The notes under the pieces were generated by a model. The model was not told the origin of the DNA. It worked only from the letters and a program-made list of their open reading frames with translations, and did not search any database. Below are positions 1 to 8,796 of a stretch of DNA of 28,284 bases, piece after piece. Source of the stretch: an uncultured Alphaproteobacteria bacterium (GTDB taxonomy: Bacteria; Pseudomonadota; Alphaproteobacteria; RF32; CAG-239); NCBI GenBank assembly GCA_934255405.1, contig CAKQNT010000016.1, forward strand, positions 1-28,284, written 5' to 3'. The stretch's first letter is position 1; every line of letters begins with the position of its first letter. The translations under genes and the position numbers were made by a program.

Positions 1-48
1 CGGAGCGTACAAAATAGTACGTGAGGACACTTCCGACCTGAACAAATC
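1..48 (+). repeat. Truncated copy of a dispersed hairpin repeat
   Basis: The window opens inside a repeat that occurs twice more at the right edge (core at 28124 and 28254). The shared frame is CGGAG, then a 5-bp stem, a 6-nt loop, the other stem arm, then TGAG and later ACAAATC. Here the stem is CGTAC (6-10) / GTACG (17-21) with loop AAAATA. The left part of the unit lies outside the window. No gene is seen between here and the priA stop. Confidence 0.7.
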
Positions 49-86
49 GCTCTAGATGGGCTGTTATACGCCTTCGCCCACTTTGC

Positions 87-2258
87 CTAATAAAACGAAT
101 ACGGATCCACATCAACCTCCACCCTAACCGATGAAGGAACTTTAACCTTGGCAAGCCATTGGCGAAGAACAGTTTGAATGGGAATATTGCGCGCGGTTTT
201 AAGCAATAGACGATAACGATATTTGTTACGAAGCATAAAAATCGGCGCCGGCGCCGGTCCTAAGGTGGTTATGTTGGCATCATTAAAGGCGGCCTGCCCC
301 AACCATTGCGCGGCACGTTCCGTATCTCCCGGATTGGGACCGGAAACAATAACCGCGGCTAATTTACCGAACGGCGGCATTTTTAAGATTTTGCGAGATT
401 TCTTTTCCAAATTCAAAAACTTGCTGGCATCATCTTTAACCAAAGCCTGCAAAACCGCGTTTTCCGGATACAATGTCTGCAGATAAACCGTGCCTTTTTT
501 CTCGCCGCGTCCGGCTCTTCCCGAAACCTGCGATAAGAGCTGATAGGTGCGCTCCGAAGCCCGCAAATCGCTTCCCATCAAGCCCAAATCCGCATCGACA
601 ATTCCCACCAGCGTAAGTGCCGGAAAGTGGTGCCCTTTTGCCAATATCTGAGTCCCGATAAGAATATCGACATCTCCGGCCTCAGTCTCCTTAATGACCT
701 TATAAACCTCTTGAAAATTGGTGGTAAAATCACTGGAAAGCACTCTTACTCGCGCCAAAGGAAAACGATACCTAACTTCTTCTGCCACACGCTCAACCCC
801 CGGTCCGCAAGCCGTAAGTCCGGATTCTGAATGACACTCCGGACAACACTCGGGAATCTCTGTCATAAAACCACAATGATGGCAAACCAACTTATTGGCG
901 CGGCGATGCTCCGTAAGCCACGCGGTGCAATTTGGACACTGAATGCGATGCCCGCAGTCACGACATATTACCAGCGGGGCATAACCTCGGCGATTCAAAA
1001 ACAACATGGTTTGTTCGCCTTTATCCAAATTCTCCCTTATCTGCTCGACCAAAGTCGGTGCCAGCCACGAAATCCCCCAAGAACCTTTTATCGGCTTATC
1101 CGCCTTAAGATCTATAATTTTAATCTCCGGCAAAGAGGCTTCGGCATAACGGCTTTTTAGCACCAGTTCATCATACTTGCCGCTTTCCACATTAACCACG
1201 GTTTCCAAATCCGGAGTAGCGGTAGAAAGAATTATCGGAATTTCTTCAAATTTGGCGCGTACCACCGCCATATCGCGCCCCTGATAATTAACCAAATCTT
1301 CTTGCTTAAATGACTGATCATGGCTCTCATCAACCACAATCAAGCCCAAATCAGCATACGGCAAAAACAGTGCCGAACGCGCGCCGACCACTACTTTGGC
1401 AGCACCCTCGGCAATCGCTTTCCATGTATCGATTCTTTCGCGATTGCCCAGAGCAGAATGCCACTTAGCCGGCTTAACGCCAAAACGTTTTTCAAAGCGC
1501 CCCAGCCACTGGCTGGTCAGCCCGATTTCCGGCACCATTATCAACACCTGTTTGCCTTGTCTGATTGCCTCTGCCACCGCCTCAAAATACACCTCGGTTT
1601 TACCTGAGCCGGTAACTCCGTTCAGCAACGTGGTTCTAAATCCGTGCCCGACTTTGCGTACCAGATTATCGGCGGCGTTCTGCTGTTCTTCTGTCAGCTT
1701 CACTTGCTGAAAATCAACAATCGGCTCGGCAAATTGCCGCTTATCTTCAATCAGCACCGGCTTCAAAACCTCAGCATCTATCAGCGCTTTTATCACCGAT
1801 TGCCCAACCCCTGCTCCGGCAGCAATTTCCCTCCGATTAAGCGGCATTGGCTTTAGGAGTTCCAACACCCTCCATCTGGCGTCAGAATTTTTGAGCTTTG
1901 CCTCTGCCAATGTTTTGCCCGAGAGCTCATAAAGCACGCTCATTTTGGGATCGTCAAACACCCCTCGCACCGAAAGCACCATCTTGAGCACCAAACCGCG
2001 ATAAGCCATATTATAATCCGCGACAAACTCCACAAATTTTCGCAGATTTGCCGCCAATGGCGGAAGATTAATTCGCTCCAGCACCGACTTGATTTTTGCA
2101 TCGTCAATTTGTGAAGATTTGCCTTTTTTCCAAACCGCGCCGACCAAGACTTCCTTACCGAAAGAAACACGCACCAGTTCTCCCAACTCAAAATCACCTT
2201 CGATCTTATAATCAAAAGGCTCATTAAATGGCAACGGCAACAACACGCCTACAATCAC
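87..2258 (-). CDS. priA: Primosomal protein N', replication-restart helicase PriA
   Basis: PriA is a superfamily 2 DNA helicase that recognises stalled or repaired forks and reloads the replisome. The 723-residue product has the usual length. Residues 1-105 fit the DNA-binding domain, Walker A GVTGSGKT is at 214-221, and the DEAH-box motif reads DESH at 310-313, where E. coli has DEEH. Four CxxC pairs (C432/C435, C441/C444, C459/C462, C472/C475) form the two-zinc module, and motif VI is QVSGRAGR at 577-584. The start is GTG at 2258, preceded by AGGAG seven bases upstream; in-frame ATG codons lie well inside the DNA-binding domain. It is divergent from xerC, an arrangement known in many alphaproteobacteria. 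The stop is TAG at 87-89. Confidence 0.97.
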   Translation of the reverse strand: MIVGVLLPLPFNEPFDYKIEGDFELGELVRVSFGKEVLVGAVWKKGKSSQIDDAKIKSVLERINLPPLAANLRKFVEFVADYNMAYRGLVLKMVLSVRGVFDDPKMSVLYELSGKTLAEAKLKNSDARWRVLELLKPMPLNRREIAAGAGVGQSVIKALIDAEVLKPVLIEDKRQFAEPIVDFQQVKLTEEQQNAADNLVRKVGHGFRTTLLNGVTGSGKTEVYFEAVAEAIRQGKQVLIMVPEIGLTSQWLGRFEKRFGVKPAKWHSALGNRERIDTWKAIAEGAAKVVVGARSALFLPYADLGLIVVDESHDQSFKQEDLVNYQGRDMAVVRAKFEEIPIILSTATPDLETVVNVESGKYDELVLKSRYAEASLPEIKIIDLKADKPIKGSWGISWLAPTLVEQIRENLDKGEQTMLFLNRRGYAPLVICRDCGHRIQCPNCTAWLTEHRRANKLVCHHCGFMTEIPECCPECHSESGLTACGPGVERVAEEVRYRFPLARVRVLSSDFTTNFQEVYKVIKETEAGDVDILIGTQILAKGHHFPALTLVGIVDADLGLMGSDLRASERTYQLLSQVSGRAGRGEKKGTVYLQTLYPENAVLQALVKDDASKFLNLEKKSRKILKMPPFGKLAAVIVSGPNPGDTERAAQWLGQAAFNDANITTLGPAPAPIFMLRNKYRYRLLLKTARNIPIQTVLRQWLAKVKVPSSVRVEVDVDPYSFY

Positions 2259-2278
2259 GCTTTTTCTCCTTAGCGGCT

Positions 2279-2306
2279 ATCATAACAGCATCTATGGTTT
2301 TCTCAA
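2279..2306 (-). promoter_or_regulatory. Predicted sigma-70-type promoter of priA
   Basis: Read on the minus strand, TTGAGA (2301-2306) and TATGAT (2279-2284) are separated by 16 bases. Each hexamer matches consensus at five of six positions. The expected transcript start leaves a short leader containing the AGGAG site of priA. Confidence 0.6.
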
Positions 2307-2342
2307 ACATTTTTTAACCTTATACAACTAAAATAACCAATT

Positions 2343-3284
2343 ATGAAGACAGAGATTACATATCGGGCAGAAGCCGAAGTTCTGCAACTAATTAAACGCT
2401 GGCAAATCTGGCTCCGCGATGAACGCCGCTATTCCGCGCACACTCTTGATGCCTATAGCCGAGATCTTTCGGCATTTTTAGATTTTTTTGCCGAACAAAA
2501 AGGACGCGATATTGCGCAAAAAGACCTACAAACTGCCGATATCCGCTTGTTTCGCGCTTATTTAAGTAGCCGCTCTGCGCGCTATATTGAAAAATCTTCA
2601 ATCGCTCGTGAGCTGTCTTCTATCAAAAACTTTTATCATTGGCTATTGCGCAACGATATTATGGAAAACGCCGCCATCAGCATTATCGGCTCGCCCAAAA
2701 AGCCCAAAGCATTGCCTCGGGCATTAGATGTTGATCAGACTTTTAATGTGCTGGATATAGCCGGAGATTTTTCCAAAAAAGAGTGGCAAGGGCTTAGAGA
2801 TGTCGCCATTTTTACAATATTATACGGATGTGGTTTGCGAATTTCTGAAGCCCTGTCGCTCAATTACGGTGATATCGACCATAATAACTTCCTTAAGATT
2901 AAGGGCAAAGGCAACAAAGAAAGACTTGTGCCTCTGCTGGATATGGTTAAAGAAAAAATAAATGCTTACCTTGAGGCTTGCCCCTACGATATCAAAAACG
3001 GTGAACCGTTGTTTTTGGGAGCAAGAGGAGAGCGTTTGAGCCCGCGCATTGTGCAGCGGACACTGGAAAAGATTCGGCGTTATCTGGGCCTTCCTGACAA
3101 TTTGACGCCCCACGCTCTACGCCATTCTTTCGCCACTCACCTTTTGGCCAACGGAACTGATTTACGTTCTATTCAGGAGTTGCTTGGTCATGCGTCCCTA
3201 ACCACGACTCAGCGATACACCGATGTTCAAATCGAAACATTGCACAAAGAATACAAAAAAGCGCATCCGCTGGAAAAAGAATAA
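2343..3284 (+). CDS. xerC: Tyrosine recombinase XerC
   Basis: This is a site-specific recombinase expected to act with XerD at dif to resolve chromosome dimers at the septum. The protein is 313 residues. The N-terminal SAM-like core-binding domain spans about 14-105 and the catalytic domain about 125-305. The full catalytic set is visible: R166 (GLRISE), K189 (GKGNKER), H257 and R260 (HALRH), H283 (LGHASLTTTQ) and nucleophile Y292. The C-terminal YKKAHP pattern resembles the XerC 'AHPRA' ending and favours XerC over XerD. The ATG at 2343 has no clear Shine-Dalgarno site; a weak TATACA -10 element at 2321-2326 would give a very short leader. It is divergent from priA and ends in a terminator shared with rpmG. 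No transposon hallmarks surround it, so a chromosomal Xer role is likelier than an integrase role. Confidence 0.93.
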   Translation: MKTEITYRAEAEVLQLIKRWQIWLRDERRYSAHTLDAYSRDLSAFLDFFAEQKGRDIAQKDLQTADIRLFRAYLSSRSARYIEKSSIARELSSIKNFYHWLLRNDIMENAAISIIGSPKKPKALPRALDVDQTFNVLDIAGDFSKKEWQGLRDVAIFTILYGCGLRISEALSLNYGDIDHNNFLKIKGKGNKERLVPLLDMVKEKINAYLEACPYDIKNGEPLFLGARGERLSPRIVQRTLEKIRRYLGLPDNLTPHALRHSFATHLLANGTDLRSIQELLGHASLTTTQRYTDVQIETLHKEYKKAHPLEKE

Positions 3285-3293
3285 TCACACAAC

Positions 3294-3330
3294 AAAAAAG
3301 TTCCGATTTTATCAAACCGGAACTTTTTAT
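3294..3330. terminator. Bidirectional terminator between xerC and rpmG
   Basis: The arms AAAAAGTTCCG and CGGAACTTTTT (3318-3328) pair perfectly around a 12-base loop. They give a U-tract in either direction and serve the convergent xerC and rpmG genes. Confidence 0.85.
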
Positions 3331-3350
3331 ATCCAAACAATCTGAGCAGA

Positions 3351-3518
3351 TTACTTCAATTTCTTCTCAACGAACTCTTCATGCTTCTTAGACTTCTTGT
3401 CATATTTCTTCAAAGTCAGCTTTTCAGGATGAGTTCTGGGATTCTTTTCTGCCAGATAAAATGTTCCGGTACCGGCGGTACTTTCCAATTTGATTTTAAC
3501 TTTTACTGCTTTTGCCAT
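3351..3518 (-). CDS. rpmG: 50S ribosomal protein L33
   Basis: The 55-residue product begins MAKAVKVKIKLESTAGTG, continues with FYLAEKNPRT and the PEKLTLKKYD block, and ends in EKKLK. This matches bacterial L33, a small protein of the large ribosomal subunit, over its whole length. Like the proteobacterial form it lacks the zinc-binding cysteine pairs, so it is a zinc-independent C-minus version. It lies downstream of the xth-rnr-peptidase operon but has a good promoter of its own. Its proximity to rnr is a gene order common in alphaproteobacteria. It ends at the terminator shared with xerC. Confidence 0.96.
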   Translation of the reverse strand: MAKAVKVKIKLESTAGTGTFYLAEKNPRTHPEKLTLKKYDKKSKKHEEFVEKKLK

Positions 3519-3564
3519 TTCTTTATACTCTTGTTAATATTAAGATTTAAAAACATTTAGGCGT

Positions 3565-3592
3565 AATATACAGTTTTTTGCGCCGCTGTCAA
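3565..3592 (-). promoter_or_regulatory. Predicted promoter of rpmG
   Basis: On the minus strand a perfect TTGACA (3587-3592) is followed by 16 bases and TATATT (3565-3570). The element lies in the gap after the S41 peptidase gene and gives rpmG a leader of about 40 bases. Confidence 0.7.
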
Positions 3593-3610
3593 CCATATTT
3601 TGCAAAATAT

Positions 3611-4708
3611 TTATATTTTCAGCAAGATTGCGGCAATTTTGGGCTCCAGCCCGCTGTCTTCTCGGTTCTCTTGCCCGCAATCATTATCTTTGCCTTCTGT
3701 TATCAGCCACTCGGGATTCTTGCTTTCCGGCATCTCATACGTACAAATATCCGGCACCACCCCCGCACCTGCCAATTTTTTACCCGACGGCGTATAAAAA
3801 TATTCACTGCTCAACGAGAGTGTTGCTCCATTAGGCAAATTTATCAGATTTTGAATCGTCCCTTTGCCAAAACTTTTGGTTCCGACAACTGTTGCGCGGC
3901 TTTGTTCTTGCAACGCCGCCGTCAGTATCTCTGCCGCAGAAGAAGTTCCCCCGTCAATCAAGACCACCATCGGCTTAGCGCTAAAAATATCGCCATCAGC
4001 GGAGTTATAATAAGTAATTCCGTTAGTATCTCTGCCTCTGACAGAGGTTACAATTCCCTCATCCAAAAACAAATCGGCAACCTCCACCGCCGCGGATAAC
4101 TGCCCGCCCGGAGAAGAACGCAAATCCAAAATCATTCCTTTGGCATTTGGGTTATCTTTCACCGCCTTAACTGTTTCTTCTTTAGTAAAATTGTTAAAAG
4201 CCCCAATTTTCAGATACAAATTATCATCTTCCATTCTGGCGGCAAAATTGCGCCGATGTATAGCCCTTTCACTTTCCGGCAAGATTGATGAATAATATTT
4301 AGTATCTTTATCAAAATTTTTGACCGCATCAGCCATCATCAAATCTACCAACTCAAAATCACGCTGGCGGGCCGTCTCTGATTTTTGCATTGCCTCATCA
4401 AGCATTTTGCCGCCCAATTCAGTCCACCCCTGCACATCATCGGCATCTTGCGGCTTGCGCAGACTTTTTGCCAATCCTCCGCGATAATACAGGCTGATTT
4501 TATCAACATCGTTGCCTATCCGCAAATTTTTATCTACGGCTGAAATCCCTTTCAAAAAATACACTGCCGTCTGCTCGATGGTTATCGGTTCAACATATTG
4601 CGCCGGAATATACGAAAACAGTTGTCGCAGAGTGTCTTCCTCCGCCGCCTTAGCCGGAGCCGCACATAGCCATACTAATGCTATCAGCGCTTTGAACGTT
4701 TTTTGCAC
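3611..4708 (-). CDS. S41-family (C-terminal processing type) peptidase lacking a visible PDZ domain
   Basis: This is a serine peptidase of the Ctp/Prc/tail-specific family, probably periplasmic. Residues 1-21 form a signal peptide (hydrophobic core, then AAPAKAA). Residues 22-160 are a helical region not recognised. The S41 core runs from about 165 to 320: LDLRSSPGGQLSAAVEVADL at 194-213, the nucleophile region GGTSSAAEI and then KSFGKGTIQ. Spacing as in CtpB places the catalytic Ser at 257, Lys at 282 and Gln at 286. In classical family members a PDZ domain of about 80 residues lies between the N-terminal helices and the core. Here KYYSSILPES (137-146) is followed within about 20 residues by the core, so the PDZ domain is absent or much reduced. 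The start overlaps the end of rnr by 25 nt, implying coupled translation. The substrate is unknown. Confidence 0.85.
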   Translation of the reverse strand: MQKTFKALIALVWLCAAPAKAAEEDTLRQLFSYIPAQYVEPITIEQTAVYFLKGISAVDKNLRIGNDVDKISLYYRGGLAKSLRKPQDADDVQGWTELGGKMLDEAMQKSETARQRDFELVDLMMADAVKNFDKDTKYYSSILPESERAIHRRNFAARMEDDNLYLKIGAFNNFTKEETVKAVKDNPNAKGMILDLRSSPGGQLSAAVEVADLFLDEGIVTSVRGRDTNGITYYNSADGDIFSAKPMVVLIDGGTSSAAEILTAALQEQSRATVVGTKSFGKGTIQNLINLPNGATLSLSSEYFYTPSGKKLAGAGVVPDICTYEMPESKNPEWLITEGKDNDCGQENREDSGLEPKIAAILLKI

Positions 4709-6708
4709 TTGCGACCTCCTGCTGATTTTTTCTTCTCCGCCGGTTTGGGACGATACCCTTTTTTAGCATAATACTCTTCGCCTTCTTCCGGATCGATATA
4801 CTTAAAAATCAGCCCGCCGTTAATTGGAGAAGCTTCCAACAATTTGGCTTTTAACACATCACCGAAACTAAATTCCCGATTGGTAAATTTACCCCAAAGT
4901 TTGGTGTTTCCAAGTTCCAACACATAATCATCATCAGGCAACGAAGAAAGCGGAATCAAACCCTCCGCCCCCAGCGAATCAACCCGCACAAAAACACCTG
5001 CCGTAGAAATTCCGCTGACCGAAACCTCAAACTCCTGCCCTATTGCCGGTTGCAAATATGCCGAGACAAAACGCGCGGTCAAATCTCTTTCTGCATTCAC
5101 GGCCTTACGCTCAGTCTCGCACAAATGTTTGGCAATATCCTCAAACTTTTTAGCCGCCCCGCTCTCCAATTCTCCGCCTTCCGGCAAATGCAACGCCCCT
5201 ACCAAAGCTCGATGTATCAGCAAATCGGCGTATCTGCGAATTGGCGAGGTAAAATGCACATAGTCCTTAAGCCCCAATCCGAAATGCCCGATGTTCTTAG
5301 GGCTATATTGGGCTTGTGCCTGCATTCTGAGCACCAAATCACTTATTCCTTGTTGTTCGCCGCTACGCTGACATTTATCAATCAATTTATTAAAATGCTC
5401 CGGCTTAAGCGCAGCCCACTCTGGCAGTTTCATCTCAAAACTTTGCAACAGTTCTTCCATATCCGCCATTTTTTCCTCCGGCGGACGATCATGCACCCGA
5501 AACATAATCGGGAGCTTAAATTTTTCCAACGTCAGAGCCGCCGCGTTGTTTGCCGCCACCATAAATTCCTCTATCAAACGATTGGCTACCAGATTCTCTG
5601 CCGGCACAATTGACTTCACTTGCCCGTTTTTATCTACATTTATTTTCAGCTCTGTCGTCTCAATCTCCAAAGCTCCTCGTTTTTTGCGAGCCTTATCCAG
5701 CGCCAAATATGCCTGATACAAAGGATTAACATATTTTTCCAATTCCGGCATTTTACCGTCTATAGCAGCTTGCGCCTGCTTGTAGGTCAACCTTGCCGCC
5801 GAACGAATCACTGCGCGCTTAAACTCAAAACCGGTCAGTTTTCCGTTATTGTCTATACTCATCAGACACACCAACGCCGCCCGCGATCTGTTTGGCATTA
5901 AAGAACACAGATTATTGCTCAATTTTTCCGGCAGCATCGGCACCACCATATTAGGCAGATAAACCGAATTTCCACGCCGCCGCGCTTCACGATCCAACGC
6001 CGTTTCCGGTCGCACATAAAAAGATACATCGGCAATCGCCACAATCAGATTAAACCCGAGTGCCGTTTTTTCCGCCCAAACCGCATCATCAAAATCTTTG
6101 GAATCATCGCCATCGATTGTCACCAGTCCCACGCCGGTCAAATCCAATCTTTCGGCTGTTTTCATCTTTGGCAAAGCCGCCAGCTCTTGAGCAATTTTGT
6201 CATCAAACTCATAAGGAATCTCATATTTATCCAATATCAGAGATGCAGTCGCCTTATTTAAATCAAAAGTTCCAAAATTTTTAACCACTCTTGCCTGCTT
6301 AAAACGTCGCTCGCCCGAAAGCTCAACCCTAACAAAATCTCCATCTTTAACTTTGCCGCATTTTTCCAATAAATAATCGGTACGAGTATTTTTCTCAGAT
6401 GACTTCAGATAAATTTTACCATCGCGCTTTTCAATGATACCATAGATTTTTTCACATTCCCCAAACGCTGTTTTGGTACGAGTAGTTGGTTTGACCCACC
6501 ATAAACTGCCATAGTTAGAAACTTTTCCGACAAACTCATCACCCTCGCCCAACGGCGGTTTTATCTTGCGATTCTCCAACACCAACAAAGGTTCTTTCTG
6601 CCCTTTTGCCCGCGCCAACAAATCACCGCCCGCAGTAGTCTGAAAAACCTCAAATACACCTTCCGCACCATCTTTATATGCTATTTTAGCCAATTTACTT
6701 TTTTTCAT
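4684..6708 (-). CDS. rnr: Ribonuclease R, 3'-5' exoribonuclease
   Basis: RNase R is a processive RNB-family nuclease that degrades structured RNA and takes part in mRNA, rRNA and tmRNA-linked decay. The 674-residue protein has N-terminal OB/cold-shock-like regions up to about 175. The RNB catalytic domain begins near 185 with the metal-binding cluster DGDDSKDFDDAV (Asp199, 205, 207, 208), and the conserved HFTSPIRRYADLLIHR block is at 485-500. An S1 domain follows at about 555-627 and a Lys/Arg-rich tail from 649. It is shorter than E. coli RNase R (813), mainly lacking the N-terminal helix-turn-helix extension. The ATG overlaps the xth stop as ATGA, and the 3' end overlaps the peptidase start, so the three genes form one operon. 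RNase II is the alternative, but the basic tail and gene context favour RNase R. Confidence 0.93.
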   Translation of the reverse strand: MKKSKLAKIAYKDGAEGVFEVFQTTAGGDLLARAKGQKEPLLVLENRKIKPPLGEGDEFVGKVSNYGSLWWVKPTTRTKTAFGECEKIYGIIEKRDGKIYLKSSEKNTRTDYLLEKCGKVKDGDFVRVELSGERRFKQARVVKNFGTFDLNKATASLILDKYEIPYEFDDKIAQELAALPKMKTAERLDLTGVGLVTIDGDDSKDFDDAVWAEKTALGFNLIVAIADVSFYVRPETALDREARRRGNSVYLPNMVVPMLPEKLSNNLCSLMPNRSRAALVCLMSIDNNGKLTGFEFKRAVIRSAARLTYKQAQAAIDGKMPELEKYVNPLYQAYLALDKARKKRGALEIETTELKINVDKNGQVKSIVPAENLVANRLIEEFMVAANNAAALTLEKFKLPIMFRVHDRPPEEKMADMEELLQSFEMKLPEWAALKPEHFNKLIDKCQRSGEQQGISDLVLRMQAQAQYSPKNIGHFGLGLKDYVHFTSPIRRYADLLIHRALVGALHLPEGGELESGAAKKFEDIAKHLCETERKAVNAERDLTARFVSAYLQPAIGQEFEVSVSGISTAGVFVRVDSLGAEGLIPLSSLPDDDYVLELGNTKLWGKFTNREFSFGDVLKAKLLEASPINGGLIFKYIDPEEGEEYYAKKGYRPKPAEKKKSAGGRKCKKRSKR

Positions 6709-7499
6709 CCGCGCAACTCCGCCTTTAGTACCGTATGATCTGATGGTTTAATTCCCGTGCGAGGCTGTTTATCCACCTCGCAAGACACCAACCTATCCGC
6801 CGCATCTGGCGATAGAAACAAATAATCTATCCGCATTCCCATATCATTTTGCAACGCCGCTCCGGCATAATCCCAATATGTATATCCGTTTTTGTTTTGA
6901 TGCAGACTGCGGAACGCGTCATAATATCCGGTATATTGCAATTCCATAAGTTTACTTCTCACCTCCGGACGAAACAGCGCGTTATTCACAAATTCCTTAG
7001 GATCAAAAACATCGTCATCCCGCAATATCACATTAAAATCGCCGCCCAACACCACAGGTTGCCGCAGTTGCAAAAGTTCTTTAGCATGAGCAATCAAGGC
7101 ATCCATCCAATTTAACTTATACACATAGCGGCTATCATCATCAGGATTATTATACGGTGGATTTCCATTGGGCAAATACACAGAAGCCACCCGCCATTTT
7201 TGCCCGTCTTTTTCAAATTCCGCCTCCAAATATCGCGCCTGCTCATCGGCAAAATTCGGCAAATTCTCCGCCATAATTTTCAGCTTGTGCCGGCTTAAAA
7301 TTGCCACTCCGTTATAACTTTTTTGCCCAAGAATTTTTGCTTCATACCCTGCTGCCTGCAATTCAAAAAACGGAAAAGCATTAAACTCGGTCTTAATTTC
7401 TTGCACCAACACCACATCCGGCTTGGCAACGCTCAACCAAACCAACAGGTTTTCCAACCGCGCGTTAATAGAGTTCACATTATAAGTTGCTATCAGCAT
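6705..7499 (-). CDS. xth: Exodeoxyribonuclease III (AP endonuclease)
   Basis: This enzyme of the exonuclease III/APE family cuts DNA 5' of abasic sites in base-excision repair and has 3'-5' exonuclease activity. The 264 residues cover one endonuclease/exonuclease/phosphatase domain. Visible active-site residues are N7 (TYNVNSI), metal-binding E34 (VQEIK), Y108 (VYLPNG), D154 and N156 (GGDFNV), D225 (RIDYLF) and the D254-H255 pair (SDHTVL). It is the first gene of the operon xth-rnr-peptidase, with a four-base ATGA overlap to rnr. It is divergent from dgt across a 48-bp gap. The length is normal for the family. Confidence 0.94.
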   Translation of the reverse strand: MLIATYNVNSINARLENLLVWLSVAKPDVVLVQEIKTEFNAFPFFELQAAGYEAKILGQKSYNGVAILSRHKLKIMAENLPNFADEQARYLEAEFEKDGQKWRVASVYLPNGNPPYNNPDDDSRYVYKLNWMDALIAHAKELLQLRQPVVLGGDFNVILRDDDVFDPKEFVNNALFRPEVRSKLMELQYTGYYDAFRSLHQNKNGYTYWDYAGAALQNDMGMRIDYLFLSPDAADRLVSCEVDKQPRTGIKPSDHTVLKAELRG

Positions 7500-7547
7500 T
7501 ATTAATCCTTTATTATCAAATTACCTATAGACTACAATAAAATTACA

Positions 7548-8723
7548 ATGATTGAAAGCGAAAAAAATATGGCTTTAGCAACTTATGCAACTTCAAACTC
7601 CGCCTGTCGCGGACGTCAATACCCTGATTATGCCCAAGACCTCCGTTCTCCTTTCCAGCGCGACCGAGATCGTTTGGTGCACTCATCAGCTTTTCGAAGA
7701 CTGGACGGCAAGACGCAGGTTTTTGCTTACCACGAAGGCAAAAATTATCGCACCCGCCTGACTCACAGCATTGAAGTTGCGCAAATAACTCGTACTTTGT
7801 GCAAAGAAATGCGCATTAACGAAGAATTAGGCGAAGCCATCGCACTGGCTCACGACCTCGGACACGCGCCGTTTGGCCATGCCGGAGAACGCGGCCTCAA
7901 CAACGCCATGAAAAAATTCGGCGGTTTTGACCACAATATAAATTCACTCAAAATTATGACCGAACAAGAAATTCACTATCCGGAATTCACCGGACTGAAT
8001 CTTACCTGGGAAACCCTTGAAGGCACAGTCAAGCACAACGGACCGATATCCAAAATCAGTAGTAGGTATCTCAAAAAGTTCAACAAGAACTTTAACTTGG
8101 AGCTCAAAGATTATTCTTCTTTAGAATCTCAGGTTGCCTCTTTTGCCGATGATATCGCCTATAACAACCATGACATAGATGATGGCTTCCGCGCCGGTTT
8201 CTTTAGCATCGATGAGCTGCGCCAACTTCCGTTTATCAATCAGACCATTGCCGACTTTGACCGTGCGCATCCCCATTGTCCGGACAGTATCCGTATTTAT
8301 GCCATCACCCGCCGCATGATTGCCGACATGATTTTTGACCTTTTAGACAACACCAAAGCCAACATAAAAAAATACAGCATCAAAAACAGCGCTGACATCC
8401 GCGCTCAAAAACATTTTACTGCTGATTTTTCATTGACCATGCATAACAACATCGCCTTGCTTCATGGTTTTTTGAAAGAACATTTTTACACCGCCACGCC
8501 AATTGCCCGCATGGACATGAAATCGCAAAAAATCGTCGAGGACTTATTTTCGGTGTTTATGAATGATTATCACCTGTTGCCAATGGATATCCGCACTGAT
8601 ATCACCTCAACAACACCGGATTCCGAACTGGCCGAAACTGTATGTTCCTACATTGCCGACATGACCGATATGATGGCGGTAAACGAACATCAAAAACTTT
8701 TTGACGCCTACCGCAGATTTTAA
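7548..8723 (+). CDS. dgt: Deoxyguanosinetriphosphate triphosphohydrolase-like protein (HD domain)
   Basis: This is an HD-superfamily dNTP triphosphohydrolase that splits dNTPs into nucleosides and triphosphate, helping set dNTP pools. Of 391 residues, the HD metal site is H73 (RLTHS), H102-D103 (ALAHDLGHAPFGH), with H106 and H111 and a later Asp in SFADDIAYNNHD. The conserved RDRDRLVHSSAFRRLDGKTQVF block precedes it (split here as RDRDRLVHSSAFRRLDGKTQ, residues 38-57). Family members usually start 'MxLAxYA', so the ATG at 7569 (MALATYA) may be the true start rather than 7548; neither has a strong Shine-Dalgarno site. It is the first gene of the envelope block. The neighbouring SPOR gene appears to have its own promoter, so transcription may only partly be shared. 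Confidence 0.92.
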   Translation: MIESEKNMALATYATSNSACRGRQYPDYAQDLRSPFQRDRDRLVHSSAFRRLDGKTQVFAYHEGKNYRTRLTHSIEVAQITRTLCKEMRINEELGEAIALAHDLGHAPFGHAGERGLNNAMKKFGGFDHNINSLKIMTEQEIHYPEFTGLNLTWETLEGTVKHNGPISKISSRYLKKFNKNFNLELKDYSSLESQVASFADDIAYNNHDIDDGFRAGFFSIDELRQLPFINQTIADFDRAHPHCPDSIRIYAITRRMIADMIFDLLDNTKANIKKYSIKNSADIRAQKHFTADFSLTMHNNIALLHGFLKEHFYTATPIARMDMKSQKIVEDLFSVFMNDYHLLPMDIRTDITSTTPDSELAETVCSYIADMTDMMAVNEHQKLFDAYRRF

Positions 8724-8733
8724 TTTTTGTTAA

Positions 8734-8761
8734 TTGATTATAAAACATTTTTGCGTAATAT
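8734..8761 (+). promoter_or_regulatory. Candidate promoter of the SPOR-nagZ block
   Basis: TTGATT (8734-8739), a 16-base spacer and TAATAT (8756-8761) lie in the gap after dgt. The AAGGAG ribosome site of the SPOR gene follows at about 8784. The match is moderate. Confidence 0.4.
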
Positions 8762-8796
8762 TAGAGCATTAGAAAAAAATTAAAGGAGCCGCCGCT

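Noticed and set aside
2343..3284. Phage or integron integrase
   Set aside because: The C-terminal AHP ending, length, and divergent position next to priA fit chromosomal XerC, and no mobile genes flank it.
3578..4099. 173-codon frame antisense to the S41 peptidase
   Set aside because: It is a shadow frame of a gene with clear catalytic motifs.
5050..5613. 187-codon frame antisense to rnr
   Set aside because: It lies wholly inside a strongly supported gene and lacks any domain or ribosome site.
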